Shown one piece after another: positions 51,355-60,003 of a DNA stretch of 64,000 bases; the first letter of the stretch is position 1; each line of letters opens with the position of its first letter. This DNA comes from Pseudanabaena sp. (GTDB taxonomy: Bacteria; Cyanobacteriota; Cyanobacteriia; Pseudanabaenales; Pseudanabaenaceae): the NCBI GenBank assembly GCA_003249015.1, contig QBLS01000007.1:139602-203601 (forward strand), in the 5' to 3' direction. Made by a program: the position numbers and the translations under genes. The notes under the pieces are model-generated. The model saw only the letters and a list, made by a program, of their open reading frames with translations, did not search any database and was not told where the DNA came from.

Positions 51355-54300
51355 TTGACTACTGGCAATCACGTTATTTTCATCCATCCCGATGGCACTG
51401 ATGCATCTACCTTCACCGCGATGCGTGCCCTCTACTACGGTCCAGACAACCGCGCGAACTTCGATTTACTGACAAATTCCGCCAACTATCTTGGGCATAT
51501 GCAAGATCAGTTGTCAGGTACATCCAATGGTGGTGCTGTAACTCATGCAACTGGCGTAAAAGTTTATGCAGAATCCTTCGGCTTGGATCGAGAAACCAAT
51601 CCCGACGGCACTGCTGTTAGAACTGTTGATGCCAATGGTGTTACTCGGTTTGTAGACAAGCCTTTGGTTTCTCTCTCTGGACAGGTCAACCAAACCATTA
51701 TTCAAGAGGCTGTTAAGGCTAATAAGTTCACTGGATTAATTAACTCTGGAGTCATTGCGGAGCCTGGTACAGGTGCATTTGCTTCCCAAGTTGGCTATAA
51801 CGATGTTCCTGCGAACGTATCTGCTGCTTCCTTTGACCGATTTCCCCGCGCCCAATTTGCTGAGATCACCCGTGAGGTGGTTGAGTCAGGCGTAGACGTA
51901 ATCTTGGGCGGCGGCTTGGTCAATTACCTGCCAGTTGGCACTCCGCCACCAGCAGGAGCATCAGCCTATGGGATTACCTCTGCGGCTCAATTAGATGCCA
52001 TTTCCACTAGCTCTGGGCAACGTCCAGCTACCAATTTAATTGATCGCGCGATCGCCCTTGGTTACACGGTCGTTTATTCTCGCGAGCAGTTGGCAGCCGC
52101 AGCCGCGAACCCCAGTGTTTTGAAAGTTCTAGGGATTTTTGCCGCCGAAGACACCTTCCTTGATAACGCTAGGATTACCAACCCCACTACTGGCGCGATT
52201 ACCAACATCACGGGCATCGAAGAAAATCTTCGAGCCAACAACCTTCCTAACTATGTGCCATCAGCGCCCACAGCCGCAGAGATGCTGACAGCCTATCAGT
52301 CAGTACTGTTGCGTAGCCCCAAGTTTGCTAATGGTTCGATTGTGATTCAAGAAGAAGAAGGTACTGATAACTTCGGCAACATTAACAATGCTTCAGGGAT
52401 GCTGGAAGCTACCTTTCGCGCCGATCAAGCTATTGGTGTAGCGCGTTCTTTTGTAGATAAATATCCCAATACCCTAGTCATTACCGCTGCTGACAGTGCT
52501 GCTGGTGGTTTACAACTGCGCGATCCTGCTCCTACAGGTTCCAACGGGCTTACCTCCAATGTTACCGCCAATCCATCAATTACAGGAAAACCTGTGCAAG
52601 GGTTGTCTTTGCCAACGGATGGGATTAATGGAGCTAATACCGCACCATTTATAGCCAAGCCCGACAGCGCAGGTAGAGAATTACCCTTTGGCATCTCTTG
52701 GGCTGGTACTCCTGACTTTGCGGGTGGCATTGTCACCAAAGCCGCAGGGCTTAATTCTGATAAGTTGCCAGAAACTCTGGACAACACCGATATCTATCGC
52801 GCGATGTACGAAACCCTCTTCCCTGAGCGCGGCGAACTTCCCGATGCCCCTATTTCTAACACCCTCCGTGCGCCTGCTCCATCTCCTACAAAGGACACAG
52901 GTAATGTCATATTTTTCCACCCCGATGGCGCTGGATTCGCCCATTGGAATGCTTATCGCATTTTAGAACTTGGCGCTGATGGTCGTACCAACTGGGATCA
53001 ATTCTCGGAAACTGCCATTTACGATGGCAACTTGGTTGACCGTATCACTGGCAGCTCCGACGGGAACGCCACCACTCATGCTTTAGGAGTTAAGGCTTTT
53101 GATGATGCTTATGGGCTTGATGCTCAAGGTAATCGCTACACCTCCTTATCTGGCAAGGTGGGAACCACAATTCTGGAAGAAGCAAGGGACGCAGGCAAGT
53201 CTATTGCTGTGATTAACTCTGGCGTGATTGCCGAGCCAGGAACTGGAGCATTTTTGGCAGAAGTAGCCGATCGCGGCTTGCAAGGTCAAATCACCGAACA
53301 GATGATTCGTTCTGGAACCACGCTAGTAGGCGATTCCAAAATTGTGATCTTGGGTGGTGGTGAGTTGAATATGCTACCCATCGGTCAAAACATCTCCAAC
53401 AATCCCAATGCCCGTTATGTAACCACAGAAATTGATGCGGCTAACACCAATGCCAGTCGCCGTCCTAGCACTGATTTGATCGCCCTCGCTAAGAGCTTAG
53501 GTTATACGGTAGTGTATACCCTAGCTGAGTTGCAGAATGTGCCAACCACCGCCCAACGGGTGCTAGGTGTGTTTGCCGCCGAGGACACCTACAACGACTT
53601 TAATGAAGATCGTTTAGGACTGACAGCCAACCTCACCTCCGAACAGGTGCGCGATCGCCTCTATCGTGTTGATGGTACTGGCGGACTTACTCCCACCACA
53701 ATTCCTACGGTCAAGCCTCCTACCACTGCGGAAATGATGCGGGAAACCTTGCGTCTAATGTCCGCTGATACCGATGGCTTTATGATCGTTGCTGAAGAAG
53801 AAGGAAGCGATAATTTTGGCAACGTAAACAATGCCGCAGGTGTCTTTGAAGCTCTGCGTCGCACCGATGAAGCCTTTGGTGTGGTCATGGACTTCATTAC
53901 CCAGCAAGATCCAAACACTCTGCTTATGACCACTGCCGATAGCGAAGCGGGTGGTTTGCAAGTTTTTCAGCCCGTACCATTTGGACCCGCGTTTCCTAAC
54001 ACGATCACAAACTCTAATCAGTTCCGAGTTCCTGTCAACCCCAACGGTACTACCACCTTCCAAAATCCTTTGGATGGAGTTTTTGGCAGTAATCCTAGCG
54101 ACAATGACGGCAACCCTGCCACTGCCGAAGTGATTGTTCCATTCACCGCTGGCAAAGCAAACTTGGCTGACCCTGCTCAGTTACGTCAAAACTTTGGCAT
54201 CGCTTGGGCGGGTACACCAGACTTCGCAGGTTCGATTCACGTTAAGACCTTTGGTCAAAATGCTGATCTGCTCAACGAAACCTTTGAGGCAACGGACATC

Positions 54301-55017
54301 TATCGATTGGCGTACCGTACTCTATTTGGTAGAGATGCAAGCAATGATGGCGTTCTTGATGACGTACTGCCCCTGCCCGCATTAATCCCTGCTGGAACAA
54401 CAGGGGATGATGTTTTAGAGGCACTTCCTAATGTAGCTCCACTTCCTAATCAAGCTTTCGATGGTCGCAGTGACATCCTGTTTACAGGTGCTGGCAACGA
54501 CTCCGTTGATCTTGGATTTGCCTTTAATCCTGGTAACAACCGCATCGACTTGGGTAGCGGCAATGACGTTATTTTTGTCAACAAGAATGATCGCTTATTT
54601 GGCGGATCTGGCAAAGATACCTTTGATGCTCGCGATAGCCAAGGCGGTAATCGGATGTCGGGTGGCGCTGGTGACGACGACTTCTTCCTCGGAGCAGGCG
54701 ATCGCGCTCTCGGTGGTGATGGTGTTGATCGTTTCTTCGTTAGCGAAGGCGGTGGCAACTTGCTCTCTGGCGGCGCTGGCGCTGACCAGTTCTGGATCTT
54801 TAACGGTGACGTTGCTCAATCAGCCAACACCATTGTTGATTTCCAAATTGGTACTGATGTCATCGGTTTCCAAAATGCAAGCTTTGGTCTTGCGAACTTA
54901 GTTCGCACTGGCAACAACATTTCTGTCAACGGTTCTGTTATTGCCACCTTTACAGGTGTTGATACAGCTAGCTTAGCTGCTTCTAGCTTTGTATTTCTCG
55001 CTAGCTCTGTTATTTAA
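51355..55017 (+). CDS. Tandem-domain alkaline phosphatase with RTX-like C-terminus
   Basis: 1220 residues from TTG 51355. No ATG or GTG occurs in frame before a TGA at 51310, and TTGAGG lies 8 bases upstream. Two homologous alkaline-phosphatase units follow each other. Unit 1 (about 1-510) has NHVIFIHPDGTDAS, GTSNGGAVTHATGVKVY, NSGVIAEPGTGAF, QEEEGTDNFGNINNA and ADSAAGGLQL. Unit 2 (about 515-1010) has NVIFFHPDGAG, GSSDGNATTHALGVKAF, NSGVIAEPGTGAF, EEEGSDNFGNVNNA and ADSEAGGLQV. Residues about 1040-1170 hold acidic glycine repeats (GAGNDSVDLG, GGSGKDTFDA, GGAGDDDFFLG) of calcium-binding type, then a DFQIGTDVIGF-type closing domain. No N-terminal signal; type I secretion is likely. Probable phosphate-scavenging enzyme. 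Confidence 0.88.
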   Translation: MTTGNHVIFIHPDGTDASTFTAMRALYYGPDNRANFDLLTNSANYLGHMQDQLSGTSNGGAVTHATGVKVYAESFGLDRETNPDGTAVRTVDANGVTRFVDKPLVSLSGQVNQTIIQEAVKANKFTGLINSGVIAEPGTGAFASQVGYNDVPANVSAASFDRFPRAQFAEITREVVESGVDVILGGGLVNYLPVGTPPPAGASAYGITSAAQLDAISTSSGQRPATNLIDRAIALGYTVVYSREQLAAAAANPSVLKVLGIFAAEDTFLDNARITNPTTGAITNITGIEENLRANNLPNYVPSAPTAAEMLTAYQSVLLRSPKFANGSIVIQEEEGTDNFGNINNASGMLEATFRADQAIGVARSFVDKYPNTLVITAADSAAGGLQLRDPAPTGSNGLTSNVTANPSITGKPVQGLSLPTDGINGANTAPFIAKPDSAGRELPFGISWAGTPDFAGGIVTKAAGLNSDKLPETLDNTDIYRAMYETLFPERGELPDAPISNTLRAPAPSPTKDTGNVIFFHPDGAGFAHWNAYRILELGADGRTNWDQFSETAIYDGNLVDRITGSSDGNATTHALGVKAFDDAYGLDAQGNRYTSLSGKVGTTILEEARDAGKSIAVINSGVIAEPGTGAFLAEVADRGLQGQITEQMIRSGTTLVGDSKIVILGGGELNMLPIGQNISNNPNARYVTTEIDAANTNASRRPSTDLIALAKSLGYTVVYTLAELQNVPTTAQRVLGVFAAEDTYNDFNEDRLGLTANLTSEQVRDRLYRVDGTGGLTPTTIPTVKPPTTAEMMRETLRLMSADTDGFMIVAEEEGSDNFGNVNNAAGVFEALRRTDEAFGVVMDFITQQDPNTLLMTTADSEAGGLQVFQPVPFGPAFPNTITNSNQFRVPVNPNGTTTFQNPLDGVFGSNPSDNDGNPATAEVIVPFTAGKANLADPAQLRQNFGIAWAGTPDFAGSIHVKTFGQNADLLNETFEATDIYRLAYRTLFGRDASNDGVLDDVLPLPALIPAGTTGDDVLEALPNVAPLPNQAFDGRSDILFTGAGNDSVDLGFAFNPGNNRIDLGSGNDVIFVNKNDRLFGGSGKDTFDARDSQGGNRMSGGAGDDDFFLGAGDRALGGDGVDRFFVSEGGGNLLSGGAGADQFWIFNGDVAQSANTIVDFQIGTDVIGFQNASFGLANLVRTGNNISVNGSVIATFTGVDTASLAASSFVFLASSVI

Positions 55018-55021
55018 TATC

Positions 55022-55055
55022 AATTCACGAAAGTGTTTACACACTTTCGTGAATT
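55022..55055 (+). terminator. Terminator of the phosphatase gene
   Basis: AATTCACGAAAGTGT-TTAC-ACACTTTCGTGAATT, perfect 15-bp arms, four bases after the stop, followed by AAAAA. Confidence 0.75.
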
Positions 55056-55066
55056 AAAAACCAGAT

Positions 55067-55127
55067 CCACAGAAAAAAGAAGAGGAAAGCGCGGCATCGC
55101 CGCGCTTTCCTCTTCTTTTTTCTGTGG
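55067..55127. repeat. Perfect 29-bp-arm palindrome
   Basis: CCACAGAAAAAAGAAGAGG... AAAGCGCGGC-ATC-GCCGCGCTTT ... CTGTGG without mismatch. It is one of the two longest palindromes of the window (with 59823-59883). Confidence 0.85.
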
Positions 55128-55161
55128 GTTAGACTAAGTTGCCTTGCAACGCTTAGCTGAG

Positions 55162-55289
55162 GTTTACCTGTTTAGAGTGACCACATCTTCCCAAAGCGAT
55201 CACCCTAATTCTCAATTTTTAGGCTATGGCAGGTTAAGCTTCTACAGTTCGTTTCTTTAAGTAGTCAATGCCTGATAGTAACGATAGCC
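55162..55289 (+). pseudogene. Right direct repeat: displaced DUF2808 3' end running into gvpK
   Basis: The frame VYLFRVTTSSQSDHPNSQ... to FLGYGRLSFYSSFL and TAA (55258-55260) is a diverged copy of the DUF2808 C-terminus. The stop position and the spacing to the gvpK ATG (55268) are kept. It marks the original junction before the phosphatase block arrived, or the incoming one. Confidence 0.88.
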
Positions 55290-55732
55290 TTGAAAATAGC
55301 CTAACCGTCAAACCCAAAAAATCTGGATTAGCGCCGCTAATTTTGACTTTAGTGGAATTATTGCGGCAACTAATGGAGGCTCAAGTAATTCGGCGTATGG
55401 ACGCAGAAAAGCTAACCGAGTCCGAGATTGAAAGGGCTGCTAATAGTTTGCAAGCCCTAGAGCAGCAAATTTTTAATCTCTGTGAAGTTCTCGATATCGA
55501 TCCCGAAGATCTCAATCTCGATCTAGGCGAATTTGGAAAACTGTTGCCCAGACGGGGAGCTTACTATCCAGACAAGTCATCTAGTGAGTCTTCGATTTTA
55601 GAGTTGCTCGATCGCTTAATCAGCACTGGGATAGTCTTGGAAGGCGATGTGCAGATTGGTTTGGCTGACATTAACTTGATCGATCTCAAACTCAAGTTAC
55701 TCCTTACCTCTGGTGATAAGTCCGCAACCTAG
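55268..55732 (+). CDS. gvpK: Gas vesicle protein K
   Basis: 154 residues. The GvpK domain (about 20-150) is plain: LTLVELLRQLMEAQVIRRMD, LTESEIERAANSLQALEQQI, LNLDLGEFGKLLPRRGAYYP and LLDRLISTGIVLEGDVQI. GvpK is a minor protein needed for gas-vesicle assembly. No other gvp gene is in the window; gvpK normally sits in a gvp cluster. Its start region is duplicated at 50756-50773 after the DUF2808 gene, showing the earlier neighbour relation. Confidence 0.93.
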   Translation: MPDSNDSLENSLTVKPKKSGLAPLILTLVELLRQLMEAQVIRRMDAEKLTESEIERAANSLQALEQQIFNLCEVLDIDPEDLNLDLGEFGKLLPRRGAYYPDKSSSESSILELLDRLISTGIVLEGDVQIGLADINLIDLKLKLLLTSGDKSAT

Positions 55733-55747
55733 CTGATTCACATTAAG

Positions 55748-55782
55748 AGACGAGTGGCGGCGCAAAGCGCCGCCACTCGTCT
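55748..55782. terminator. Palindrome after gvpK
   Basis: AGACGAGTGGCGGCGC-AAA and perfect complement between convergent gvpK and helicase genes. No U tract on either side. Confidence 0.65.
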
Positions 55783-55822
55783 TAGCTACATAAATTGTCG
55801 AACTGTACTCAACTTTTAATGC

Positions 55823-58198
55823 TTAAATCTTTTGGATTGGAGCAATCTTGGGATCGATGATTTTTTTGCCTTGACCTGCAAAGGCGATCGCTAAGAACAT
55901 CTTGTCGCCTGTACCCAGCAGATTAGAAACTTGACCTTCGCCAAACTTTTCATGGACTACGCGATCGCCAACTTGCCAGTCAATACGGGGCTTAGGTTTG
56001 ACCACATTTGCCTTGACTGGAGCCACAGAACGGAGGGAACCTTTCACACTAGTAGCTTCGGCGCGTTGGCTAGCTTTGCTGATAAACTTATCGATGCCGT
56101 GACCTGTCAGATATTCCTTGGGCAACTCGTTCAAAAACTGAGAAGGAATCGCGTATTCACGGTTGCCATAGAGTCGGCGGGCTTGGGCATGACTTAAAAA
56201 TAGTTTTTCTTGGGCGCGGGTGATGCCCACATACATAAGGCGACGTTCTTCTTCGAGAGCCATCGGATCGTTAATAGAACGGAAACTAGGAAATAGCCCT
56301 TGCTCTAAACCAACTAGAAACACTACTGGAAACTCCAGCCCCTTGGCGGCATGGAGGGTCATCAGGGTAACTTTTTCAGAATTCTCACTACTGTCATCAA
56401 GGCTTGAAGCTAGGGCTACATTAGCTAAGAAGGCATCAAGGGAAGCGTCTTCATTCTCTTCAGCAAATTGTACGGCGGCGTTATAGAGTTCTTGCAAGTT
56501 GGCAATGCGATCGTTGGCTTCATCGTTACTTTGGGCTTTCAACTCATTGACATAGCCCGATTCTTCCAGAATGCCCTGAATGATTTCCGCAGCAGGCGTA
56601 GTGGGAACTTTTGCTTGCCACTTTTGCATTAGTTCTACAAAGGAAAGTACACCCCTTGCCGATCGCCCTGCTAGGGTTTTGACCGTAGTTTCATCACTGA
56701 CAATTTCCCAGATCGGCACATTTAGCTCTTGGGCAGCTTGTTGTAGTTTGTCGAGGGTTGCCTTGCCGATACTGCGTTTGGGAACATTGATGATTCGCAT
56801 CAAGCCAAGGGTGTCCGCAGGGTTAGAGAGCAAACGCAGATAGGAGAGCGTGTCTTTAATTTCTTTACGGTCATAAAATCTCAGCCCACCGACCACTTTG
56901 TAAGCAATATTCCAACGCACTAGCATTTCTTCAAAGGGACGGGACTGGGCGTTAGTGCGGTAGAGGATCGCGAAATGCCCAAGGTTAGCACTAGGAGTTT
57001 TAGACTTGACTCGGCGGATTTGCTCGATCACAAACTGGGCTTCATCGACTTCATCATCGGCACGAAATAACTCAATCAAGTCGCCATCGGGTCTCGTTGC
57101 TTTAAGTACCTTATCGATACGTTGGGAATTGTGATCGATTAGTTGATTAGCTAGTTCTAGAATATTGGCTACCGAGCGATAGTTCTCTTCTAACTTGATC
57201 ATTGTGCCTGTATGGGCATCGGGAAGGCGATCGCCAAAGGCTTCTTGGAATTCCATTAAAATGGTGAAGTCGGCGGAACGAAAACTATATATCGATTGGT
57301 CAGCATCACCAACCACAAAAATAGAACGATTTTCCCAAGTTGGTTTGGCATCATTGGTGGCAAGCAGTCGAATCAAATCATATTGAGTACGATTGGTATC
57401 TTGATATTCATCAACGAGAATATGTTGAAATCGATTGTGCCAATAATTTAGAACTTCAGGATTTTGTTGAAATAGTCTGACGGGTAAGAAGATTAAGTCA
57501 TCAAAATCAAGAGCATTATTAGTGGCTAGTTGACTTTGATAGAGGCTATAGACTTGGGCGATCGCCCGTTTACGAAAACTAGAATCATCGCTTTGGATTT
57601 CATATTCTTCTGGAGTCCAGCCTTTGTTTTTAGCATTGCCGATCGCAAAACGTACTGATTTTGGCTCAAATTTCTTTTCATCTAAATTCAACTGATTGAT
57701 GACAATATCCTTAACTAGAGATTGAGCATCAGAATCATCAAATATCGAGAAGTTCTTTGCCCAGCTTCTGCCTTTGCTATCTTTATACTTATCAATATCT
57801 AGGCGTAAAATGCGGCAACACATACTATGGAAAGTTCCCATCCATAATCCATCTTCAGCAAAACTATTGATATAGCGCTTATAGACCTTTTTGCGAAGTT
57901 TTTCTTTGTCTAAGTCATTAAGTTCGCTTAAATCTTTACCTAATTCCCTAAGCGCAATTTCTTGAGTTAACAAAGATTGAATTCGCTCATTCATTTCTTT
58001 GCCCGCCTTATTGGTGAAAGTTACAGCAAGAATATGTTCTGGCGCGACTCCATGGTTGAGCATTAAGTTAGCAATGCGATAGGTCAAAGTCCTAGTTTTT
58101 CCCGATCCTGCTCCCGCTACCACTAGCATTGGGCCATGGATATGACTGGCTGCTTTTTGTTGGGCTGGGTTGAGGTGATGTAAAAAGTTAGAACTCAT
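55823..58198 (-). CDS. pcrA: UvrD/PcrA-type DNA helicase
   Basis: 791 residues, superfamily 1A. Motif I is VAGAGSGKTRTL, Ia LAVTFTNKAG, II LVDEYQDTN, III VVGDADQSIYSFR, IV LEENYRS, V TLMTLHAAKGLEFPVVFL, VI EERRLMYVGITRAQEKLFL. The C-terminal tail has a PcrA-type Tudor-like end (WQVGDRVVHEKFGEGQV). It unwinds DNA 3'-5' in excision and mismatch repair and clears recombinase filaments. Naming pcrA rather than uvrD rests on the tail. ATG 58198 is the conserved start. Confidence 0.94.
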   Translation of the reverse strand: MSSNFLHHLNPAQQKAASHIHGPMLVVAGAGSGKTRTLTYRIANLMLNHGVAPEHILAVTFTNKAGKEMNERIQSLLTQEIALRELGKDLSELNDLDKEKLRKKVYKRYINSFAEDGLWMGTFHSMCCRILRLDIDKYKDSKGRSWAKNFSIFDDSDAQSLVKDIVINQLNLDEKKFEPKSVRFAIGNAKNKGWTPEEYEIQSDDSSFRKRAIAQVYSLYQSQLATNNALDFDDLIFLPVRLFQQNPEVLNYWHNRFQHILVDEYQDTNRTQYDLIRLLATNDAKPTWENRSIFVVGDADQSIYSFRSADFTILMEFQEAFGDRLPDAHTGTMIKLEENYRSVANILELANQLIDHNSQRIDKVLKATRPDGDLIELFRADDEVDEAQFVIEQIRRVKSKTPSANLGHFAILYRTNAQSRPFEEMLVRWNIAYKVVGGLRFYDRKEIKDTLSYLRLLSNPADTLGLMRIINVPKRSIGKATLDKLQQAAQELNVPIWEIVSDETTVKTLAGRSARGVLSFVELMQKWQAKVPTTPAAEIIQGILEESGYVNELKAQSNDEANDRIANLQELYNAAVQFAEENEDASLDAFLANVALASSLDDSSENSEKVTLMTLHAAKGLEFPVVFLVGLEQGLFPSFRSINDPMALEEERRLMYVGITRAQEKLFLSHAQARRLYGNREYAIPSQFLNELPKEYLTGHGIDKFISKASQRAEATSVKGSLRSVAPVKANVVKPKPRIDWQVGDRVVHEKFGEGQVSNLLGTGDKMFLAIAFAGQGKKIIDPKIAPIQKI

Positions 58199-58273
58199 GG
58201 GTGCAGGATGGAGAAACTTAGGTAGACTCTAATACAGTATGCCAAAAATGTTTACTTGTGATCTTTTGCTAAG

Positions 58274-58327
58274 TGGCTAAAGAGATTGTTCCGCCCGCGT
58301 AGCGGGCGGAACAATCTCTTTAGTTGG
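58274..58327. repeat. Palindrome of family B
   Basis: The perfect stem CTAAAGAGATTGTTCCGCCCGC-GTA (58277-58323) shares TTGTTCCGCCCGC with 8755-8858 and 37668-37750. AAGTGG and AGTTGG flank it. It lies between the divergent helicase and kinase genes. Confidence 0.75.
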
Positions 58328-58359
58328 ATTTGTAAAGCTGTAACTCTAAATGATAACCA

Positions 58360-59802
58360 GTGGATATTTACTGCACACGCCCCAACTGCTCTGCACCGTC
58401 TAACTCTTTTGCCGATCTAGATAGCGGCAACACAGTCAAGACGATCTCCCAAAAGTTTTGTATGGCTTGCGGGATGCCTTTACTGCTGGGTGGGCGCTAT
58501 ATTGTAGAGAAGCCGATCGCCCGTGGAGGTTTTGGGGCGACATTCTTGGCTCGCGATCGCTACACCCCTGCTATGAAGCGCTGCGTGGTTAAGTTGTTGC
58601 AGCCCGTCGGTTTTACGAGTTCACAAATGGCGATTGCCAAGCAAATGTTTGAGCGCGAAGCTACCGTTTTAGAAGATCTGGGGACACATCCACAGATTCC
58701 TGATTTGTTGGCTTATTTTGAGGTGCAGTCGGGACAGGATGAATTTTTTTATTTGGTGCAGGAATTTGTCGATGGGTTTACCCTAGAGCAAATCATTGAG
58801 CAGCATGGCGCGATCGCGGAGGCAGATGTTTTAGAAATTATGCTGAGTCTCCTGCCTGTTTTGCAATTTATCCATGAGAAGGGTTCCATCCACCGCGATA
58901 TTAAACCTGCAAATATCATGGTACGCAAGTCTGATCAGGCTTATTTCTTGCTGGATTTTGGGGCAGTTAAGCAAGTTGCAGGTACAGCCGGGCAAAAATC
59001 TACAGGCATCTTCACCCCAGGTTTTGGCGCACCTGAGCAAATGCGTGGTGATACGGTTTTTCCTGCGACGGATCTATATGCTTTTGCGGTGACTTGCTTA
59101 TTTTTGCTGACGGGCAAGCCTCCTGAAGAATTATTTGATGTCAATCACAACCGATGGCAGTGGGATCAGTCTGTGCAGCTCAGTCCCAACCTTAATGATG
59201 TGTTACACAAGATGCTAGAGACTGCGCCGAGCGATCGCTTTGATTCAGCCGCCGCAGTTTTACAAAACTTGAGTACAAAGGCTCCTGCTCAAAGTAAAAA
59301 AGCAACAAGTTCGCCCGCGATCGCGCAAACAAGTATTCAAGTTCCTGTGCCGATTGCTTCTGCCTCAGCTATTAACGCGCCTCCAGTTCCCAAAGTCCCA
59401 CGCTCCACAAAAACACCTTGGTTACTGTCTGCCAAAATTTCCACACAATTTATAGCCTCGTTTTTACTGGGAGTTGAAGCGATGCTGCTATGGGAAGTAA
59501 GTTCTACAGTTGGGAAGAATTTGAGCATCGAACCCATAAATTTAGTTGCCTTTGCCGTTGTTTTTCTAAGCATTACCCTGCTGAGGATTAGCTCTATTCT
59601 CGATAATAAAGATCTATTAGTATTTGTTAATTTATTTAGCATGATTGCCACTTTTGCAGGACAGTTCTTTGCCAGTGGTGCTTTTAAAAATTTTCCCCAA
59701 TGGATCGACATTGCTCAATATTGCGGTGTCGCAGGGTTTGGCGCGATCGCCTTTATGGCAGCTTTGCGGCTAATATTTCAACTACTTTATTCATTACTTT
59801 AG
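58360..59802 (+). CDS. Membrane-anchored Ser/Thr protein kinase with N-terminal Cys motif
   Basis: 480 residues from GTG 58360. The N-terminal CTRPNCSAP and FCMACGMPLLLGGRY form a zinc-ribbon-like lead typical of cyanobacterial kinases. The Hanks-type kinase domain (about 45-305) has a Gly loop ARGGFGATFLA, catalytic HRDIKPANIM (near 177), DFGAVKQ, and APEQM in the activation segment. A Pro/Ala/Ser linker (310-355) leads to about four hydrophobic helices (365-480). No extracellular sensor domain. Targets are unknown. Confidence 0.92.
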   Translation: MDIYCTRPNCSAPSNSFADLDSGNTVKTISQKFCMACGMPLLLGGRYIVEKPIARGGFGATFLARDRYTPAMKRCVVKLLQPVGFTSSQMAIAKQMFEREATVLEDLGTHPQIPDLLAYFEVQSGQDEFFYLVQEFVDGFTLEQIIEQHGAIAEADVLEIMLSLLPVLQFIHEKGSIHRDIKPANIMVRKSDQAYFLLDFGAVKQVAGTAGQKSTGIFTPGFGAPEQMRGDTVFPATDLYAFAVTCLFLLTGKPPEELFDVNHNRWQWDQSVQLSPNLNDVLHKMLETAPSDRFDSAAAVLQNLSTKAPAQSKKATSSPAIAQTSIQVPVPIASASAINAPPVPKVPRSTKTPWLLSAKISTQFIASFLLGVEAMLLWEVSSTVGKNLSIEPINLVAFAVVFLSITLLRISSILDNKDLLVFVNLFSMIATFAGQFFASGAFKNFPQWIDIAQYCGVAGFGAIAFMAALRLIFQLLYSLL

Positions 59803-59822
59803 AGCGCTTCATGCTTAAACCC

Positions 59823-59930
59823 AACCCAAGAAAAAAATTGAAAAACGTGGCAAAGCCACGTTTTTCAATTTTTTTCTTGGGTTTCTAAAAAGTAGAGGCG
59901 GCGCACAGCGCCGTCTCTACTTTTTAGAAA
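59823..59930. terminator. Two adjoining palindromes after the kinase gene
   Basis: 59823-59883 (AACCCAAGAAAAAAATTG... CGTGGC-AAA-GCCACG) has 29-bp arms and near identity to 13340-13397. 59882-59930 (TTTCTAAAAAGTAGAGGCGG...) has 23-bp arms with one mismatch. Confidence 0.8.
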
Positions 59931-60003
59931 CATATTGCAAATTAGGCAAAGTCTGCTAATGTTTGTCATGTTAAATCCCTCGGCATTGTGGGTGAGGTTA
60001 TCT

